Assembly: GCF_945952435.1 (NCBI RefSeq)
Contig: NZ_CAMFHZ010000001.1
Span: 1 to 64,000 of the forward strand
Source of the DNA: an uncultured Microbacterium sp.
Lineage (GTDB): Bacteria; Actinomycetota; Actinomycetes; Actinomycetales; Microbacteriaceae
Length of the DNA: 64,000 bases
Direction of reading: 5' to 3'
Made by a program: the position numbers and the translations under genes. Shown here one piece after another: positions 8,977-17,300 of this stretch. The notes beneath the pieces were generated by a model. It saw only the letters and a program-made list of their open reading frames with translations, made no database searches and was not told the origin of the DNA. Within the stretch, counting starts at the first letter, position 1; the number at the start of each line of letters is the position of its first letter.

Positions 8977-10247
8977 GCCTTTCCACCATCGAAGAGGCGC
9001 TGGAGTCGCTCCGCGCCGGACGTCCCGTCCTCGTCGCGGACGACGAGAACCGCGAGAACGAGGGCGACGTCATCCTCTCCGCCGCGCTCGCCTCCCCGGA
9101 GTGGATCGCCTGGACCGTGCGCTGGACGTCGGGGTATCTCTGCGCACCGATGCCCGCCGACGTGGCCGACGCCCTCGACCTGCCTCCCATGGTCGCGGCG
9201 AACGAGGATGCGCGCGGCACGGCCTACACGATCAGCGTGGACGCCGCCCGCGGCGTCACGACGGGGATCAGCGCCGCCGACCGGGCGCACACGCTCAACG
9301 TCCTGGCGAGTGCGGAGTCGACTCCGTCCGACCTCATCCGTCCGGGCCACGTCCTGCCGCTGCGCGCGGTCGACGGCGGCGTCCGCGAACGCAGCGGTCA
9401 CACGGAAGCCGCGGTCGAGCTGATGCGGCTCGCGGGTCTGCCCCCGGTGGGCGCGATCGCCGAGGTGGTCGCGGAAGACGGCAGCATGATGCGCCTCCCG
9501 GGTCTGCAGGAGCTCGGTGCGCGGGACGGGATCCCTGTCATCACGATCGAACAGCTCATCGCGTACCTCAACGAGCACGAGCCGGCGGACGCCGCCGTCC
9601 CTCCGCGCCGTCGGGTGAGCCTGCGCGCCGATGCGACCGTCCCGACCACGCACGGCGTCTTCCGCTTCCTCGCCTACAAGGACCGGGTGACCGGTACCGA
9701 TCATGTCGCGGTGGTGTCCGGAGAGCCGACCGAGACCGCGCTCGTGCGGGTGCACTCCGAGTGCTTGACGGGCGAGGCGTTCGGCTCCCTGAAGTGCGAG
9801 TGCGGACCGCAGCTCGACGCGGCGCTCGACGCGATCGAGCAGGAGGGCGGCATCGTCATCTACATGCGCGGTCACGAGGGACGCGGGATCGGTCTCATCA
9901 ACAAGCTGCGTGCGTACAGCCTGCAGGAGGAGGGGCTCGACACCGTGGACGCGAACCTCGCGCTGGGCCTCCCGGCGGACGCGCGCGACTACGCCGCCGC
10001 GGCCGGCATCCTCAGCGATCTCGGCGTCTCGAAGGTGCGCCTGCTCACGAACAACACCGACAAGGTCGTGCAGCTGCGCGAACTCGGACTCGACGTCGTC
10101 GAGCAGGTCCCGCTGATCGTCGGCGTCGGCCCGAACAACCACCAGTACCTCGAAACCAAGCGCGACCGCATGGGACACATCATCGGCGAGGCGGAACTCG
10201 CCGCGGCGTTGGCGCAGACCGCGGAGCACGGAAAGGACCACGCATGA
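8973..10247 (+). CDS. ribBA: Bifunctional DHBP synthase/GTP cyclohydrolase II
   Basis: Fusion of 424 aa that makes both precursors of lumazine. Residues 1-200 are 3,4-dihydroxy-2-butanone-4-phosphate synthase (ADDENRENEGDVI metal/phosphate motif, GVTTGISAADR, RPGHVLPLRA and the RSGHTEA His). Residues from about 210 are GTP cyclohydrolase II with the zinc Cys set HSECLTGEAFGSLKCECGPQ and RGHEGRGIGL followed by the catalytic NKLRAY and LTNN region. Both halves look catalytically complete, unlike some actinobacterial paralogues with a dead cyclohydrolase half. Its start overlaps the ribE stop by ATGA after a GGAAGGAGG ribosome site. Confidence 0.97.
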   Translation: MSLSTIEEALESLRAGRPVLVADDENRENEGDVILSAALASPEWIAWTVRWTSGYLCAPMPADVADALDLPPMVAANEDARGTAYTISVDAARGVTTGISAADRAHTLNVLASAESTPSDLIRPGHVLPLRAVDGGVRERSGHTEAAVELMRLAGLPPVGAIAEVVAEDGSMMRLPGLQELGARDGIPVITIEQLIAYLNEHEPADAAVPPRRRVSLRADATVPTTHGVFRFLAYKDRVTGTDHVAVVSGEPTETALVRVHSECLTGEAFGSLKCECGPQLDAALDAIEQEGGIVIYMRGHEGRGIGLINKLRAYSLQEEGLDTVDANLALGLPADARDYAAAAGILSDLGVSKVRLLTNNTDKVVQLRELGLDVVEQVPLIVGVGPNNHQYLETKRDRMGHIIGEAELAAALAQTAEHGKDHA

Positions 10248-10717
10248 GCGGTGCAGGAGCACCCACCACCGGAGGATTCGACGCGAGCGGACTGAACGTC
10301 GTCATCGTCGCCGGCACCTGGCACGACACGATCACGAACGGTCTCATCGCGGGCGCGCAGCGCGTGCTCGAGGAGACCGGGGCGAACCACCGTCTCGTGC
10401 GGGTGCCCGGATCCTTCGAACTCGCGGTCGCCGCCCAGGCCGCCTTCGCGGGCGGTGCCGATGCCGTCGTCGCGCTCGGCGTGATCATCCGCGGTGGCAC
10501 CCCGCACTTCGAGTACGTGTCGGCGGCGACGACCGACGGTCTCACCCGCGTGGCGCTGGACGCGGGCAAGCCGGTCGGATTCGGTGTACTCACGCTGGAC
10601 GACGAGCAGCAGGGGCTCGATCGCGCGGGCCTTCCTGGCTCCAAGGAGGACAAGGGCGCCGAGGCCGCCGACGCCGCTCTGCGCACGGCCCAGGTGATCC
10701 GGTCGCTGCGCGGCTGA
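10244..10717 (+). CDS. ribH: 6,7-dimethyl-8-ribityllumazine synthase
   Basis: Condenses 5-amino-6-ribitylamino-uracil with DHBP to give lumazine (157 aa, usually assembled as pentamers or a 60-mer capsid). The substrate-binding loops VAGTWHDTITNGL, VPGSFELAVAA and GVIIRGGTPHFEYVS, with the catalytic His in the last, are all present. The start overlaps the ribBA stop (ATGA). It closes the rib operon and is followed by a strong hairpin. Confidence 0.97.
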   Translation: MSGAGAPTTGGFDASGLNVVIVAGTWHDTITNGLIAGAQRVLEETGANHRLVRVPGSFELAVAAQAAFAGGADAVVALGVIIRGGTPHFEYVSAATTDGLTRVALDAGKPVGFGVLTLDDEQQGLDRAGLPGSKEDKGAEAADAALRTAQVIRSLRG

Positions 10718-10727
10718 ACTGCACCCG

Positions 10728-10771
10728 AAGGCGTGCCTCAGCTCCCGGGCCCACCGGCTGAGGCACGCCTT
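10728..10771 (+). terminator. Terminator of the rib operon
   Basis: A perfect 15-bp stem (10728-10742 with 10757-10771) with a 14-nt loop lies 10 bp after the ribH stop. Confidence 0.88.
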
Positions 10772-10808
10772 GCTGGCGCTCCGGCGCGCACGGCCCTAGC
10801 CTGATGGC

Positions 10809-11165
10809 ATGGAAATCCTGCGCCACATCGTGCTGTTCGTCCACCTCATCGGCTTCGCGATCCTCTTCGGCGCGTGGGCCGTGCAGGCATTCGGCGGCAA
10901 GAAGCAGGTGACCGGACTCATGAGCGTGGGCATGACCATCGCGGCGATCGCGGGTCTCGCGCTCGCCGCACCCTGGGGTCTGCCGGAGGGGGTCCATCTG
11001 AACTACGCCAAGCTGGGCACCAAGCTTGTGATCCTCTTGATCATCGGCGCCCTCCTCGGCATCGGCTCCGCACGTCAGAAGCGCGGTCAGGCGGTCGCGC
11101 CCGTCCTCTTCTGGGGCATCGGTGTGCTCACCGCGGTCAACGCGGGCATCGCCGCCATCTGGTGA
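10809..11165 (+). CDS. Small conserved membrane protein of unknown function
   Basis: Protein of 118 aa that is almost entirely membrane-embedded. Four hydrophobic segments can be seen: residues about 5-27 (IVLFVHLIGFAILFGAWAV), 37-55, 70-87 and 95-116. Hydrophilic loops are short, with a GKKQ loop after the first helix and RQKRGQ before the last. It has no catalytic motif I recognise. It is monocistronic, between the rib terminator and its own strong hairpin. Similar short four-helix proteins occur widely in actinobacteria without assigned function, so no role is proposed. Confidence 0.75.
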   Translation: MEILRHIVLFVHLIGFAILFGAWAVQAFGGKKQVTGLMSVGMTIAAIAGLALAAPWGLPEGVHLNYAKLGTKLVILLIIGALLGIGSARQKRGQAVAPVLFWGIGVLTAVNAGIAAIW

Positions 11166-11206
11166 CCTCGATCCGGTGACGCGGCCGCGTCACCGCGACT
11201 GCCTCG

Positions 11207-11244
11207 ACGAACGCGGGATCCGACCTCACGGATCCCGCGTTCGT
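11207..11244 (+). terminator. Hairpin terminator after the small membrane protein
   Basis: A perfect 16-bp stem (11207-11222 with 11229-11244) with a 6-nt loop. A second, smaller palindrome (GGTGACGCGGCCGCGTCACC, 11175-11194) precedes it. Confidence 0.85.
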
Positions 11245-11384
11245 CGTGACGGAGACTTCCGCGGTCGCACTCGGACGCCGACGCGTGTCAACCTGTGTGT
11301 CCGCTGAACGCCGGGCGTAGACTCCCCCTGCCCGAGATACCGGGATCACACAGGGAACCGCACCTCGATACGACGGAGAACCGC

Positions 11385-12839
11385 ATGAGCACCGCCACCG
11401 CACCCGCCAATCCACGATCGCGGGTGATCCTCGCCAGTCTCATCGGGACCACGATCGAGTTCTACGACTTCTACGTCTACGCGACCGCCGCGGTGCTGGT
11501 GTTCCCCATCCTGTTCTTCCCCACCGGGAACGACACGACGGCCCTGCTCGCCTCGTTCGGCGTGTTCGGCGCCGCGATGGTCGCGCGCCCCATCGGCGCG
11601 ATGGTCTTCGGCCACTTCGGCGATCGCTACGGCCGCAAGGCCACGCTCGTCGCGTCGCTGCTGACGATGGGCATCGCCACGTTCCTCATCGGCCTGCTGC
11701 CCACGTTCGCGCAGATAAACTGGTGGGCCGCGCTCCTGCTGCTTATCCTGCGCCTGGCGCAGGGCTTCGCCCTCGGCGGGGAGTGGTCGGGGGCTGCGCT
11801 GGTTGCCACGGAGAACGCGCCGGCCGGCAAGCGCGCCTGGTACGGATCGTTCCCGCAGCTGGGCGCTCCGCTCGGCTTCATCATCGCGAACGGGCTGTTC
11901 CTCATCATCAACGCGCTGCTTCCGCACGCGACGAACCCCGCACTCAAGTCGGAGGCGTTCCTCAGCTGGGGCTGGCGCGTTCCGTTCCTGTTCTCGGCCG
12001 TCATGGTGATCATCGGCCTCTGGGTTCGTCTGCGGCTGGTCGAGTCCGACACGTTCAAGCGCGCGGAGACGAGCGGGACCATCCGCAAGCTGCCCCTCGC
12101 GACAGTGTTCCGTCATCACTGGAAGCACCTGATCCTGGGCACTTTCGTCATGCTCGCGACGTACGTGCTGTTCTACCTGATGACGAACTTCACCCTGTCC
12201 TTCGGAACTAAGCCATTCTCGCTCGAGCTCGCGAGCGCCGCCGCGCAGAAGGCAGCCGAGGCCGGCGGCAAGCCGTTCGACCCCGCGGCCTTCGCCGCGC
12301 AGTTCTACCCTGGGCAGGGCTTCGGGTACACCGACTTCGTCGTCATGCAGATCATCGGCGTCGTGTTCTTCGGCATCTTCACGCTCCTGTCGGGCCCCTG
12401 GGCGGACCGGATCGGTCGCCGCAAGCTCCTGATCTGGACGACCATCGCGATCATCCTGTTCGGTTTCACGTTCCCGTTCTTCCTCGGCCAGCACGCCGGC
12501 GAGCCGTTCGCCGTGATCCTGACCCAGTCGTTCCTCATCTTGGGCTTCCTGCTCATGGGCACGACGTTCGGGCCGATGGGCGCTCTGCTGCCGGAGCTGT
12601 TCCCGACGAACGTGCGCTACACGGGCTCCGCCGTTTCCTACAACGTCTCCTCGATCCTCGGCGCGGCGGTCGCCCCGCTCATCGCCGTGTGGCTGTGGCA
12701 GTTGGCGGACGGCTCCCCCGTATTGGTCGGCATCTACCTGTCCGCGATGGCGGTCCTGACCCTGATCGCGCTCTTCCTCATCCCGGAGACGAAGGACCAC
12801 GACTACGAGGACGACCTGGGCGTCTCCGCCGTCCTCTGA
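11385..12839 (+). CDS. MHS-family MFS transporter (metabolite:H+ symporter)
   Basis: Major facilitator protein of 484 aa, closest in pattern to the metabolite:H+ symporter group (ProP/ShiA/KgtP type), which imports organic acids, betaines or similar solutes. It shows the group hallmarks: IGTTIEFYDFYVYA in helix 1, FGHFGDRYGRK in the loop after helix 2, LRLAQGFALGGEWSGAAL in helix 4 and GPWADRIGRRK in the second-half loop. About 12 membrane segments are visible, with an Ala/Gly-rich insert (residues 280-310) before helix 8. Start is the ATG after GGAGAA at 11376. The substrate cannot be named. Confidence 0.9.
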   Translation: MSTATAPANPRSRVILASLIGTTIEFYDFYVYATAAVLVFPILFFPTGNDTTALLASFGVFGAAMVARPIGAMVFGHFGDRYGRKATLVASLLTMGIATFLIGLLPTFAQINWWAALLLLILRLAQGFALGGEWSGAALVATENAPAGKRAWYGSFPQLGAPLGFIIANGLFLIINALLPHATNPALKSEAFLSWGWRVPFLFSAVMVIIGLWVRLRLVESDTFKRAETSGTIRKLPLATVFRHHWKHLILGTFVMLATYVLFYLMTNFTLSFGTKPFSLELASAAAQKAAEAGGKPFDPAAFAAQFYPGQGFGYTDFVVMQIIGVVFFGIFTLLSGPWADRIGRRKLLIWTTIAIILFGFTFPFFLGQHAGEPFAVILTQSFLILGFLLMGTTFGPMGALLPELFPTNVRYTGSAVSYNVSSILGAAVAPLIAVWLWQLADGSPVLVGIYLSAMAVLTLIALFLIPETKDHDYEDDLGVSAVL

Positions 12840-12842
12840 GAA

Positions 12843-12891
12843 GCGTCAACATTGCTTGACAGATCCCTCCTTGCGTCAACATACTTTGACA
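12843..12891 (+). promoter_or_regulatory. Two tandem palindromic operators before a small HTH gene
   Basis: Two 19-bp near-identical copies, GCGTCAACATTGCTTGACA (12843-12861) and GCGTCAACATACTTTGACA (12873-12891), lie 30 bp apart, about three helical turns. Each contains a perfect GTCAA-N6-TTGAC palindrome. The second ends just before the AGGAGGG ribosome site of the HTH gene, so it would block expression when bound. Autoregulation by the encoded HTH protein is the simplest reading. Confidence 0.7.
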
Positions 12892-12906
12892 TCAGGAGGG
12901 ATCTTC

Positions 12907-13113
12907 ATGAGCATCGAGACCACGCAGGCCACCGACCCGCAGGGCGAGCCCCTCGCCGAGCTCCACCGCCTCGTCGAGGCGCGCACGGCCATCATCCGCG
13001 CCGAGGAGGTGCAGGTGCGCCGGGCGCGCGCCGCGGGCTATTCGTGGCAGGCGATCGCGAGCGCGCTCGGCACAACGAGGCAGGCGGCGCACCGCCGATT
13101 CGGGCGACGCTGA
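12907..13113 (+). CDS. Small helix-turn-helix DNA-binding protein
   Basis: Protein of 68 aa. Residues 20-45 form a charged helix (RLVEARTAIIRAEEVQVRRARAAG) leading into a helix-turn-helix, GYSWQAIASALGTTRQAAHRRFG, very near the C-terminus. The start at ATG 12907 is fixed by a strong AGGAGGG site; an earlier ATG at 12856 would include the operator repeats in coding sequence. Genes of this size and layout are usually autoregulators or partners of a neighbouring gene, but the flanking genes (MHS transporter upstream on the same strand, convergent cyclase-fold gene downstream) give no clear partner. Confidence 0.78.
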   Translation: MSIETTQATDPQGEPLAELHRLVEARTAIIRAEEVQVRRARAAGYSWQAIASALGTTRQAAHRRFGRR

Positions 13114-13167
13114 GCGCCGCCCTCTCTCCATCCGACGCCGGTGCGCCGACGCGGATACGATCCGATC

Positions 13168-13204
13168 GCGGACCGCGCCGGGCTCAGCGTCCGGCGCGGT
13201 CCGC
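13168..13204. terminator. Hairpin between convergent genes
   Basis: A 14-bp stem (13168-13181 with 13191-13204) has its 9-nt loop over the stop codon of the minus-strand cyclase-fold gene. It could end transcription from both sides; part of one arm is coding sequence. Confidence 0.55.
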
Positions 13205-14134
13205 GGCCCGCAGCACGCGCAACGCGCGCAGCGTGACCCACCGGCTGCGGAACCCTTCGAACTCCCCCTCCATCCGGAACAGCGTCGGACCCTCGTGGGT
13301 GTTCTCCAGCGCCCACCACCCGTCGGGTCGTCGCTTCGCACGGAGCATCCCGAGTGCTTCGGCGCAGCGGTCGTCGCCCTCGGGACGCGCCTGACGGAAG
13401 TAGTCGAGCGCACGGAGCACGTCGTAGAACCAGCGCATCGGATAGGAGGTCATGGTGAACCGCGGGTCGATGACCTCGCCCGTGCTGCGACGGCGGAAGA
13501 GCTTCCGTTCCAGCAGGTACTCCTCCCCTGCCCGGCGGGCACGACGCACTTCGTCGGATCCGCCCGTCGCCTGCTCCCACGCCCAGAGCCCCTCGAGCAC
13601 GCAGATCGTGGAGTGCAGCGACGAGACCGTCGCACCCTGGTCGTCCCAGCAGTTCCATCCGCCGTCGGAGAGCTGCCCGGCCAGGAGCTTCCCGAGCACG
13701 GTCTCGCCGGGCTCCCCGAAGAAGGCCGCGTTGCTCAGGACGACGCCGTTGACACAGGCTTCCGTCTCGCCCTCGAAGTAGCTCGCGCCGCCCTCGACGT
13801 CCCAGCGCACGTGCTCGCGCAGCCGCCGCACCGCTTCGCGCACGCGCGGATCGGCCGGATCAGGTCCGAAGTCCGCGAGCTGCTGCACGCTGAAGTGCGT
13901 GGCCGTCCAGGCGTCGAACATCGGACGCGAGCCGTCGACCCAGCCGGGCCGGTATACGCCGCCGTCCCACAGGCCATCCTCCGCCTGTTCCCCGAGAAGC
14001 CGCGCACCCCAGCCCTCTGCGGGCACCCGTGCGCGCTCGGCCGCGACCTCCCCCTCGCTCGCGTCCGTGAGGTCCCGGAGGACCTGCCAGCGGATCGCAG
14101 GATCGGAGTCCATCAGCTCGTCGACGAGGTCCAT
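13184..14134 (-). CDS. Squalene cyclase/prenyltransferase alpha-alpha toroid-like protein
   Basis: Protein of 316 aa with repeating alpha-helical segments of the terpenoid cyclase/prenyltransferase (alpha-alpha barrel) fold. QW-like turns are seen in EQAEDGLWDGGVY, GQLSDGGWNCWDD and RRPDGWWALEN. The DXDD motif of class II terpene cyclases is absent, and there is no signal peptide or membrane segment. It is therefore more likely a fold member than a true squalene-hopene cyclase; actinobacteria carry several such cytosolic proteins of unknown role. It starts 29 bp after the LD-carboxypeptidase stop on the same strand, so the two probably form an operon. Confidence 0.72.
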   Translation of the reverse strand: MDLVDELMDSDPAIRWQVLRDLTDASEGEVAAERARVPAEGWGARLLGEQAEDGLWDGGVYRPGWVDGSRPMFDAWTATHFSVQQLADFGPDPADPRVREAVRRLREHVRWDVEGGASYFEGETEACVNGVVLSNAAFFGEPGETVLGKLLAGQLSDGGWNCWDDQGATVSSLHSTICVLEGLWAWEQATGGSDEVRRARRAGEEYLLERKLFRRRSTGEVIDPRFTMTSYPMRWFYDVLRALDYFRQARPEGDDRCAEALGMLRAKRRPDGWWALENTHEGPTLFRMEGEFEGFRSRWVTLRALRVLRAADRAGR

Positions 14135-14163
14135 GCCCCGACCCTAGAACAGGGCACCGACGC

Positions 14164-15198
14164 TCAGGAGTAGTCGGCCAGGATCCTCCGTCGCTCTCCG
14201 TCGAGGACGATCCGCCCGCCGTACGGCAGGATCCACTGCGGCCGCGTGTGTCCGAACGACACACCCACGCAGACAACCGCCTCGGAGTTGTATCGGGCCA
14301 GCGAGGCCACGATCGCGTCCCGCTGCGCCGCCCGCAGCGCGCGCCTCTGCGCAGGCGGGGGCTCGAACTCGTGCGTACTCACGGGGGGACGCGCGACGAC
14401 CACTCCCGAGACTCGCCCGAGCAGACCGCGCTCGCCGTACGCCCGCAGTTGTTCGGCGATCGAATCGGCAGACGTGAGGCGCTCGCTCGCCTCGAGGAGG
14501 AGGATCGAGCCGTCGAGCCGTTCCGCCGGAGGGAAGCGGCCGGCGAGCCCCAGCTGCACGAGCACTTCCAGACAACCGCCCCACGTCGGGCCGGCGACGC
14601 GACGACGGGGGCCCGCCCACGTCCAGCCTTCCGTCGCCTCACGCTCGCCGAACCGAGTGAGGGCGAGTGGGTCATGCCAGCGCCGGCCGACGTCCTCCGA
14701 CAGGCCCGGCTCGACGATCTCCAGCTGCGCGCCGTCGAGGAGCGCGGCCCGCAGCGAGCGTGCATGCACGTCGTCGATCCCGGGCCCTGGCCCGAGATGC
14801 ACCTGCGTCGATCCCCCGTGGAACGCGGCGACCCCGTGCACCCACAACCAGTTCAGGATGTTCGTGTTGTCGCTGTAACCCAGGAACGGCTTCGGGTCCG
14901 CCTGCGCGAGCTGCGGATCCAGATGCGGGGTCACGGTGATCTGATCGCTGCCACCGATGGTCGCGATGATGGCGCGGACCGTGTGGTCCGCGAACGCCGC
15001 GTTCACGTCCGCCGCACGGTCCTCGGGCCGCGCATCTCGGCGACGCGTGGTCGGGTACTCCACGGGGACGAGCCCCGTGAGCTCCGTCAGCCGGCGCATC
15101 GCCTGCTCATGGATCGCTGCCGAGGCCGCGGGCGCGGCGAACGCGGGCGACAACACCGCGACGCGGTCCCCGGGGCGCGCCTTCGGAGGATGCAACAT
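14164..15198 (-). CDS. LD-carboxypeptidase (peptidase family S66, MccF/LdcA-like)
   Basis: Serine peptidase of 344 aa. The nucleophile Ser is at residue 109 in FLGYSDNTNI; the partner Glu is in SILLLEASERL and the His in VSFGHTRPQW, giving the Ser-Glu-His triad of family S66. Members trim murein tetrapeptides (LdcA) or inactivate microcin C-type nucleotide peptides (MccF); the length and the N-terminal MLHPPKARPGDRVAVLSP fit the MccF-like group. The ATG at 15198 was chosen because the frame upstream is low-complexity and contains a copy of the gene's own 3' end (see repeat at 15238). Probably cotranscribed with the downstream cyclase-fold gene. Confidence 0.88.
   Translation of the reverse strand: MLHPPKARPGDRVAVLSPAFAAPAASAAIHEQAMRRLTELTGLVPVEYPTTRRRDARPEDRAADVNAAFADHTVRAIIATIGGSDQITVTPHLDPQLAQADPKPFLGYSDNTNILNWLWVHGVAAFHGGSTQVHLGPGPGIDDVHARSLRAALLDGAQLEIVEPGLSEDVGRRWHDPLALTRFGEREATEGWTWAGPRRRVAGPTWGGCLEVLVQLGLAGRFPPAERLDGSILLLEASERLTSADSIAEQLRAYGERGLLGRVSGVVVARPPVSTHEFEPPPAQRRALRAAQRDAIVASLARYNSEAVVCVGVSFGHTRPQWILPYGGRIVLDGERRRILADYS
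14165..14213. repeat. Repeat copy 1: native 3' end of the LD-carboxypeptidase gene
   Basis: The last codons and stop region of the LD-carboxypeptidase gene match 15238-15286 in the same orientation. The core of 40 bases differs at one position, and similarity extends a few bases further on the 14165 side. Confidence 0.85.
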
Positions 15199-15237
15199 CG
15201 TTCCAGCGTAGGCGGGCAAGCAGGAGGACACGGCAGC

Positions 15238-15286
15238 AGGAGTCCTCGGCCAGGATCCTCCGTCGCTCCCCGTCGAGGACGATCCC
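15238..15286. repeat. Repeat copy 2: orphan fragment of an LD-carboxypeptidase 3' end
   Basis: A piece of about 49 bp nearly identical to 14165-14213 lies between pckG and the LD-carboxypeptidase gene with no gene body attached. It overlaps the start of the pckG terminator. It marks a past tandem duplication or the stub of a deleted paralogue. Confidence 0.8.
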
Positions 15287-15314
15287 GCCCCGGCTCGGCG
15301 ACCGGGGCGGGATC
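15281..15314 (-). terminator. Terminator of pckG
   Basis: A perfect 13-bp stem (15281-15293 with 15302-15314, GATCCCGCCCCGG and its complement) with an 8-nt loop lies 9 bp beyond the pckG stop. Confidence 0.88.
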
Positions 15315-15323
15315 GGAGGCGGT

Positions 15324-17192
15324 CTACGCGTTCGCGAGCCGGTACCGGAGCGACGCGAGCTCGCTCGTCAGCGCTGCCGGCAGGCGATCGCCGAACGTCG
15401 CGAAGAACTCCTCGGTCGAATCTGCCTCTCGGGTCCACGAGACGGTGTCGATGGAGAAGAGCTCTGCGAGATCCTCATCCGAGACGTCCGCGCCGTCGAG
15501 GTTCAGATCCTCGATCCGCGGCAGGCGGCCGATCGGGCTGTCGACCGCGCCGACCTCGCCTTCGATGCGACGGATGATCCAGTCGATCACGCGCGCGTTG
15601 TCTCCGAAACCGGGCCACAGGAAGCGGCCGTCGGCGCCGCGCCGGAACCAGTTGACCTGGAAGATCCGGGGCGCCTTGTCGAAGCGGACGGCGCGACCCA
15701 TCTTCAGCCAGTGCGCGAAGTAGTCGCCCATGTTGTAGCCGCAGAACGGCAGCATGGCGAAGGGGTCGCGACGCAGCTCGCCCACCGTGCCCTCCGCGGC
15801 CGCGGTGCGCTCGGAGGAGATGTTGGCGCCGAGGAAGACCCCGTGGCTCCAGTCGGTCGCCTCGACGACGAGGGGGACGTTGGTCGCACGTCGGCCGCCG
15901 AACAGGATCACGTCGAGCGGCACCCCCTCTGCGTCCTCCCAGTCCTCCGCGATCTGCGGGCACTGGGCGGCGGAGACCGTGAAGCGCGAATTCGGGTGCG
16001 CTGCCGGACGGCCGGAATCCGGCGTCCACGCGTTGCCCTCCCAGTCGACGAGGTTCGCCGGAGCCTCGTCGGTCAGGCCCTCCCACCACACGTCGCCGTC
16101 GGGGCGGAGCGCAACGTTCGTGAAGATCGTGTTGCCCCACAGCGTCTCGACCGCGGTGACGTTGGTCGACTCCCCGGTGCCGGGAGCGACGCCGAAGAAT
16201 CCCGCCTCGGGGTTGATCGCGTGCATGCGGCCGTCCTCGCCGGGGCGGATCCACGTGATGTCGTCGCCGAGCGTCTCCACGCGCCAGCCGGGGATGGTCG
16301 GGCGCAGCATCGCGAGGTTCGTCTTGCCGCACGCCGACGGGAACGCCGCGGCGACGTGGTACGCCTTGCCCTCGGGCGACACCACGCGGATGAGGAGCAT
16401 GTGCTCGGCGAGCCATCCCTCGTCCCGGGCGATCACCGATGCGATGCGCAGTGCGAAGCACTTCTTCGCGAGGATCGCGTTGCCGCCGTAGCCCGAGCCG
16501 AACGAGTACACCTCGAGCGTGTCGGGGAAGTGCACGATCCACTTCTCGTCGTTGCAGGGCCAGGTCGTGTCCGCCTCACCCTCGGCGAGCGGGGCGCCAA
16601 CCGAGTGCACGGTGCGCACCCAGTCCACCCCCTGTGCGATCTGCCGCGTGACGGCGGCACCGACGCGGGTCATGATCCCGATCGACGCGACCGCGTAGGC
16701 GCTGTCCGTGACCTGAACGCCGATGTGCGAGAGCGGGCCGCCGACGGCGCCCATCGAGAACGGCACGACGTACATCGTGCGGCCGCGCATGGAGCCTGCG
16801 AAGATCTCGTCCATCTTCGCGTGCATCTCTGCCGGATCCGCCCAGTTGTTCGTCGGACCGGCGTCCGCCTCGTGCTCCGAGGCGATGAAGGTGCGCCCCT
16901 CGGTCCGGGCGACGTCGCTCGGGTGCGATCGCGCCAGGTACGAGCCAGGGCGCCACTCGGGGTTGAGCTTGATGAGCTTGCCCTCGTCGACGAGCTCGCG
17001 CAGCAGCGCGTCGTTCTCCGCAGCGGATCCATCGATCCAGTGCACCCGCGCCGGCTGGGTGAGCGCGGCGATCTCGTCGACCCACGCGCGCAGCTCGGCG
17101 AAGGCCGGGGTGTCGTACTCGGGGGCCGCCCCGAACTCGCGCACGGGGGCGAGAGAGGGGATCCGCGGGGTGGACGTCTCGGCGATGGCCAT
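15324..17192 (-). CDS. pckG: Phosphoenolpyruvate carboxykinase (GTP)
   Basis: Converts oxaloacetate and GTP to phosphoenolpyruvate, the entry step of gluconeogenesis (622 aa). The GTP-type family is shown by the kinase-1a P-loop [13 protein letters not shown] with its reactive Cys, by [21 protein letters not shown] (metal-binding Asp), by [12 protein letters not shown] and by the nucleotide-binding [19 protein letters not shown]-terminal [20 protein letters not shown] and NNWADPAEM are also typical. It is divergent from the RamB-like regulator with a 108-bp shared promoter region, which suggests acetate-linked control. No close partner gene lies downstream. Confidence 0.97.
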   Translation of the reverse strand: MAIAETSTPRIPSLAPVREFGAAPEYDTPAFAELRAWVDEIAALTQPARVHWIDGSAAENDALLRELVDEGKLIKLNPEWRPGSYLARSHPSDVARTEGRTFIASEHEADAGPTNNWADPAEMHAKMDEIFAGSMRGRTMYVVPFSMGAVGGPLSHIGVQVTDSAYAVASIGIMTRVGAAVTRQIAQGVDWVRTVHSVGAPLAEGEADTTWPCNDEKWIVHFPDTLEVYSFGSGYGGNAILAKKCFALRIASVIARDEGWLAEHMLLIRVVSPEGKAYHVAAAFPSACGKTNLAMLRPTIPGWRVETLGDDITWIRPGEDGRMHAINPEAGFFGVAPGTGESTNVTAVETLWGNTIFTNVALRPDGDVWWEGLTDEAPANLVDWEGNAWTPDSGRPAAHPNSRFTVSAAQCPQIAEDWEDAEGVPLDVILFGGRRATNVPLVVEATDWSHGVFLGANISSERTAAAEGTVGELRRDPFAMLPFCGYNMGDYFAHWLKMGRAVRFDKAPRIFQVNWFRRGADGRFLWPGFGDNARVIDWIIRRIEGEVGAVDSPIGRLPRIEDLNLDGADVSDEDLAELFSIDTVSWTREADSTEEFFATFGDRLPAALTSELASLRYRLANA

Positions 17193-17300
17193 GTCTGCTC
17201 CTTTGATGGTGGGGCGTTACACCCAGTCTGAGGCGAGATCGGGCACTCTTCGCGTCGTGTTCGAGTTCAAGAACCTTATTTCTTTCGATATGATCAAGGA

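Noticed and set aside
15199..15438. Upstream extension of the LD-carboxypeptidase frame
   Set aside because: It reads through the pckG terminator and the orphan repeat and has no similarity to S66 peptidases.
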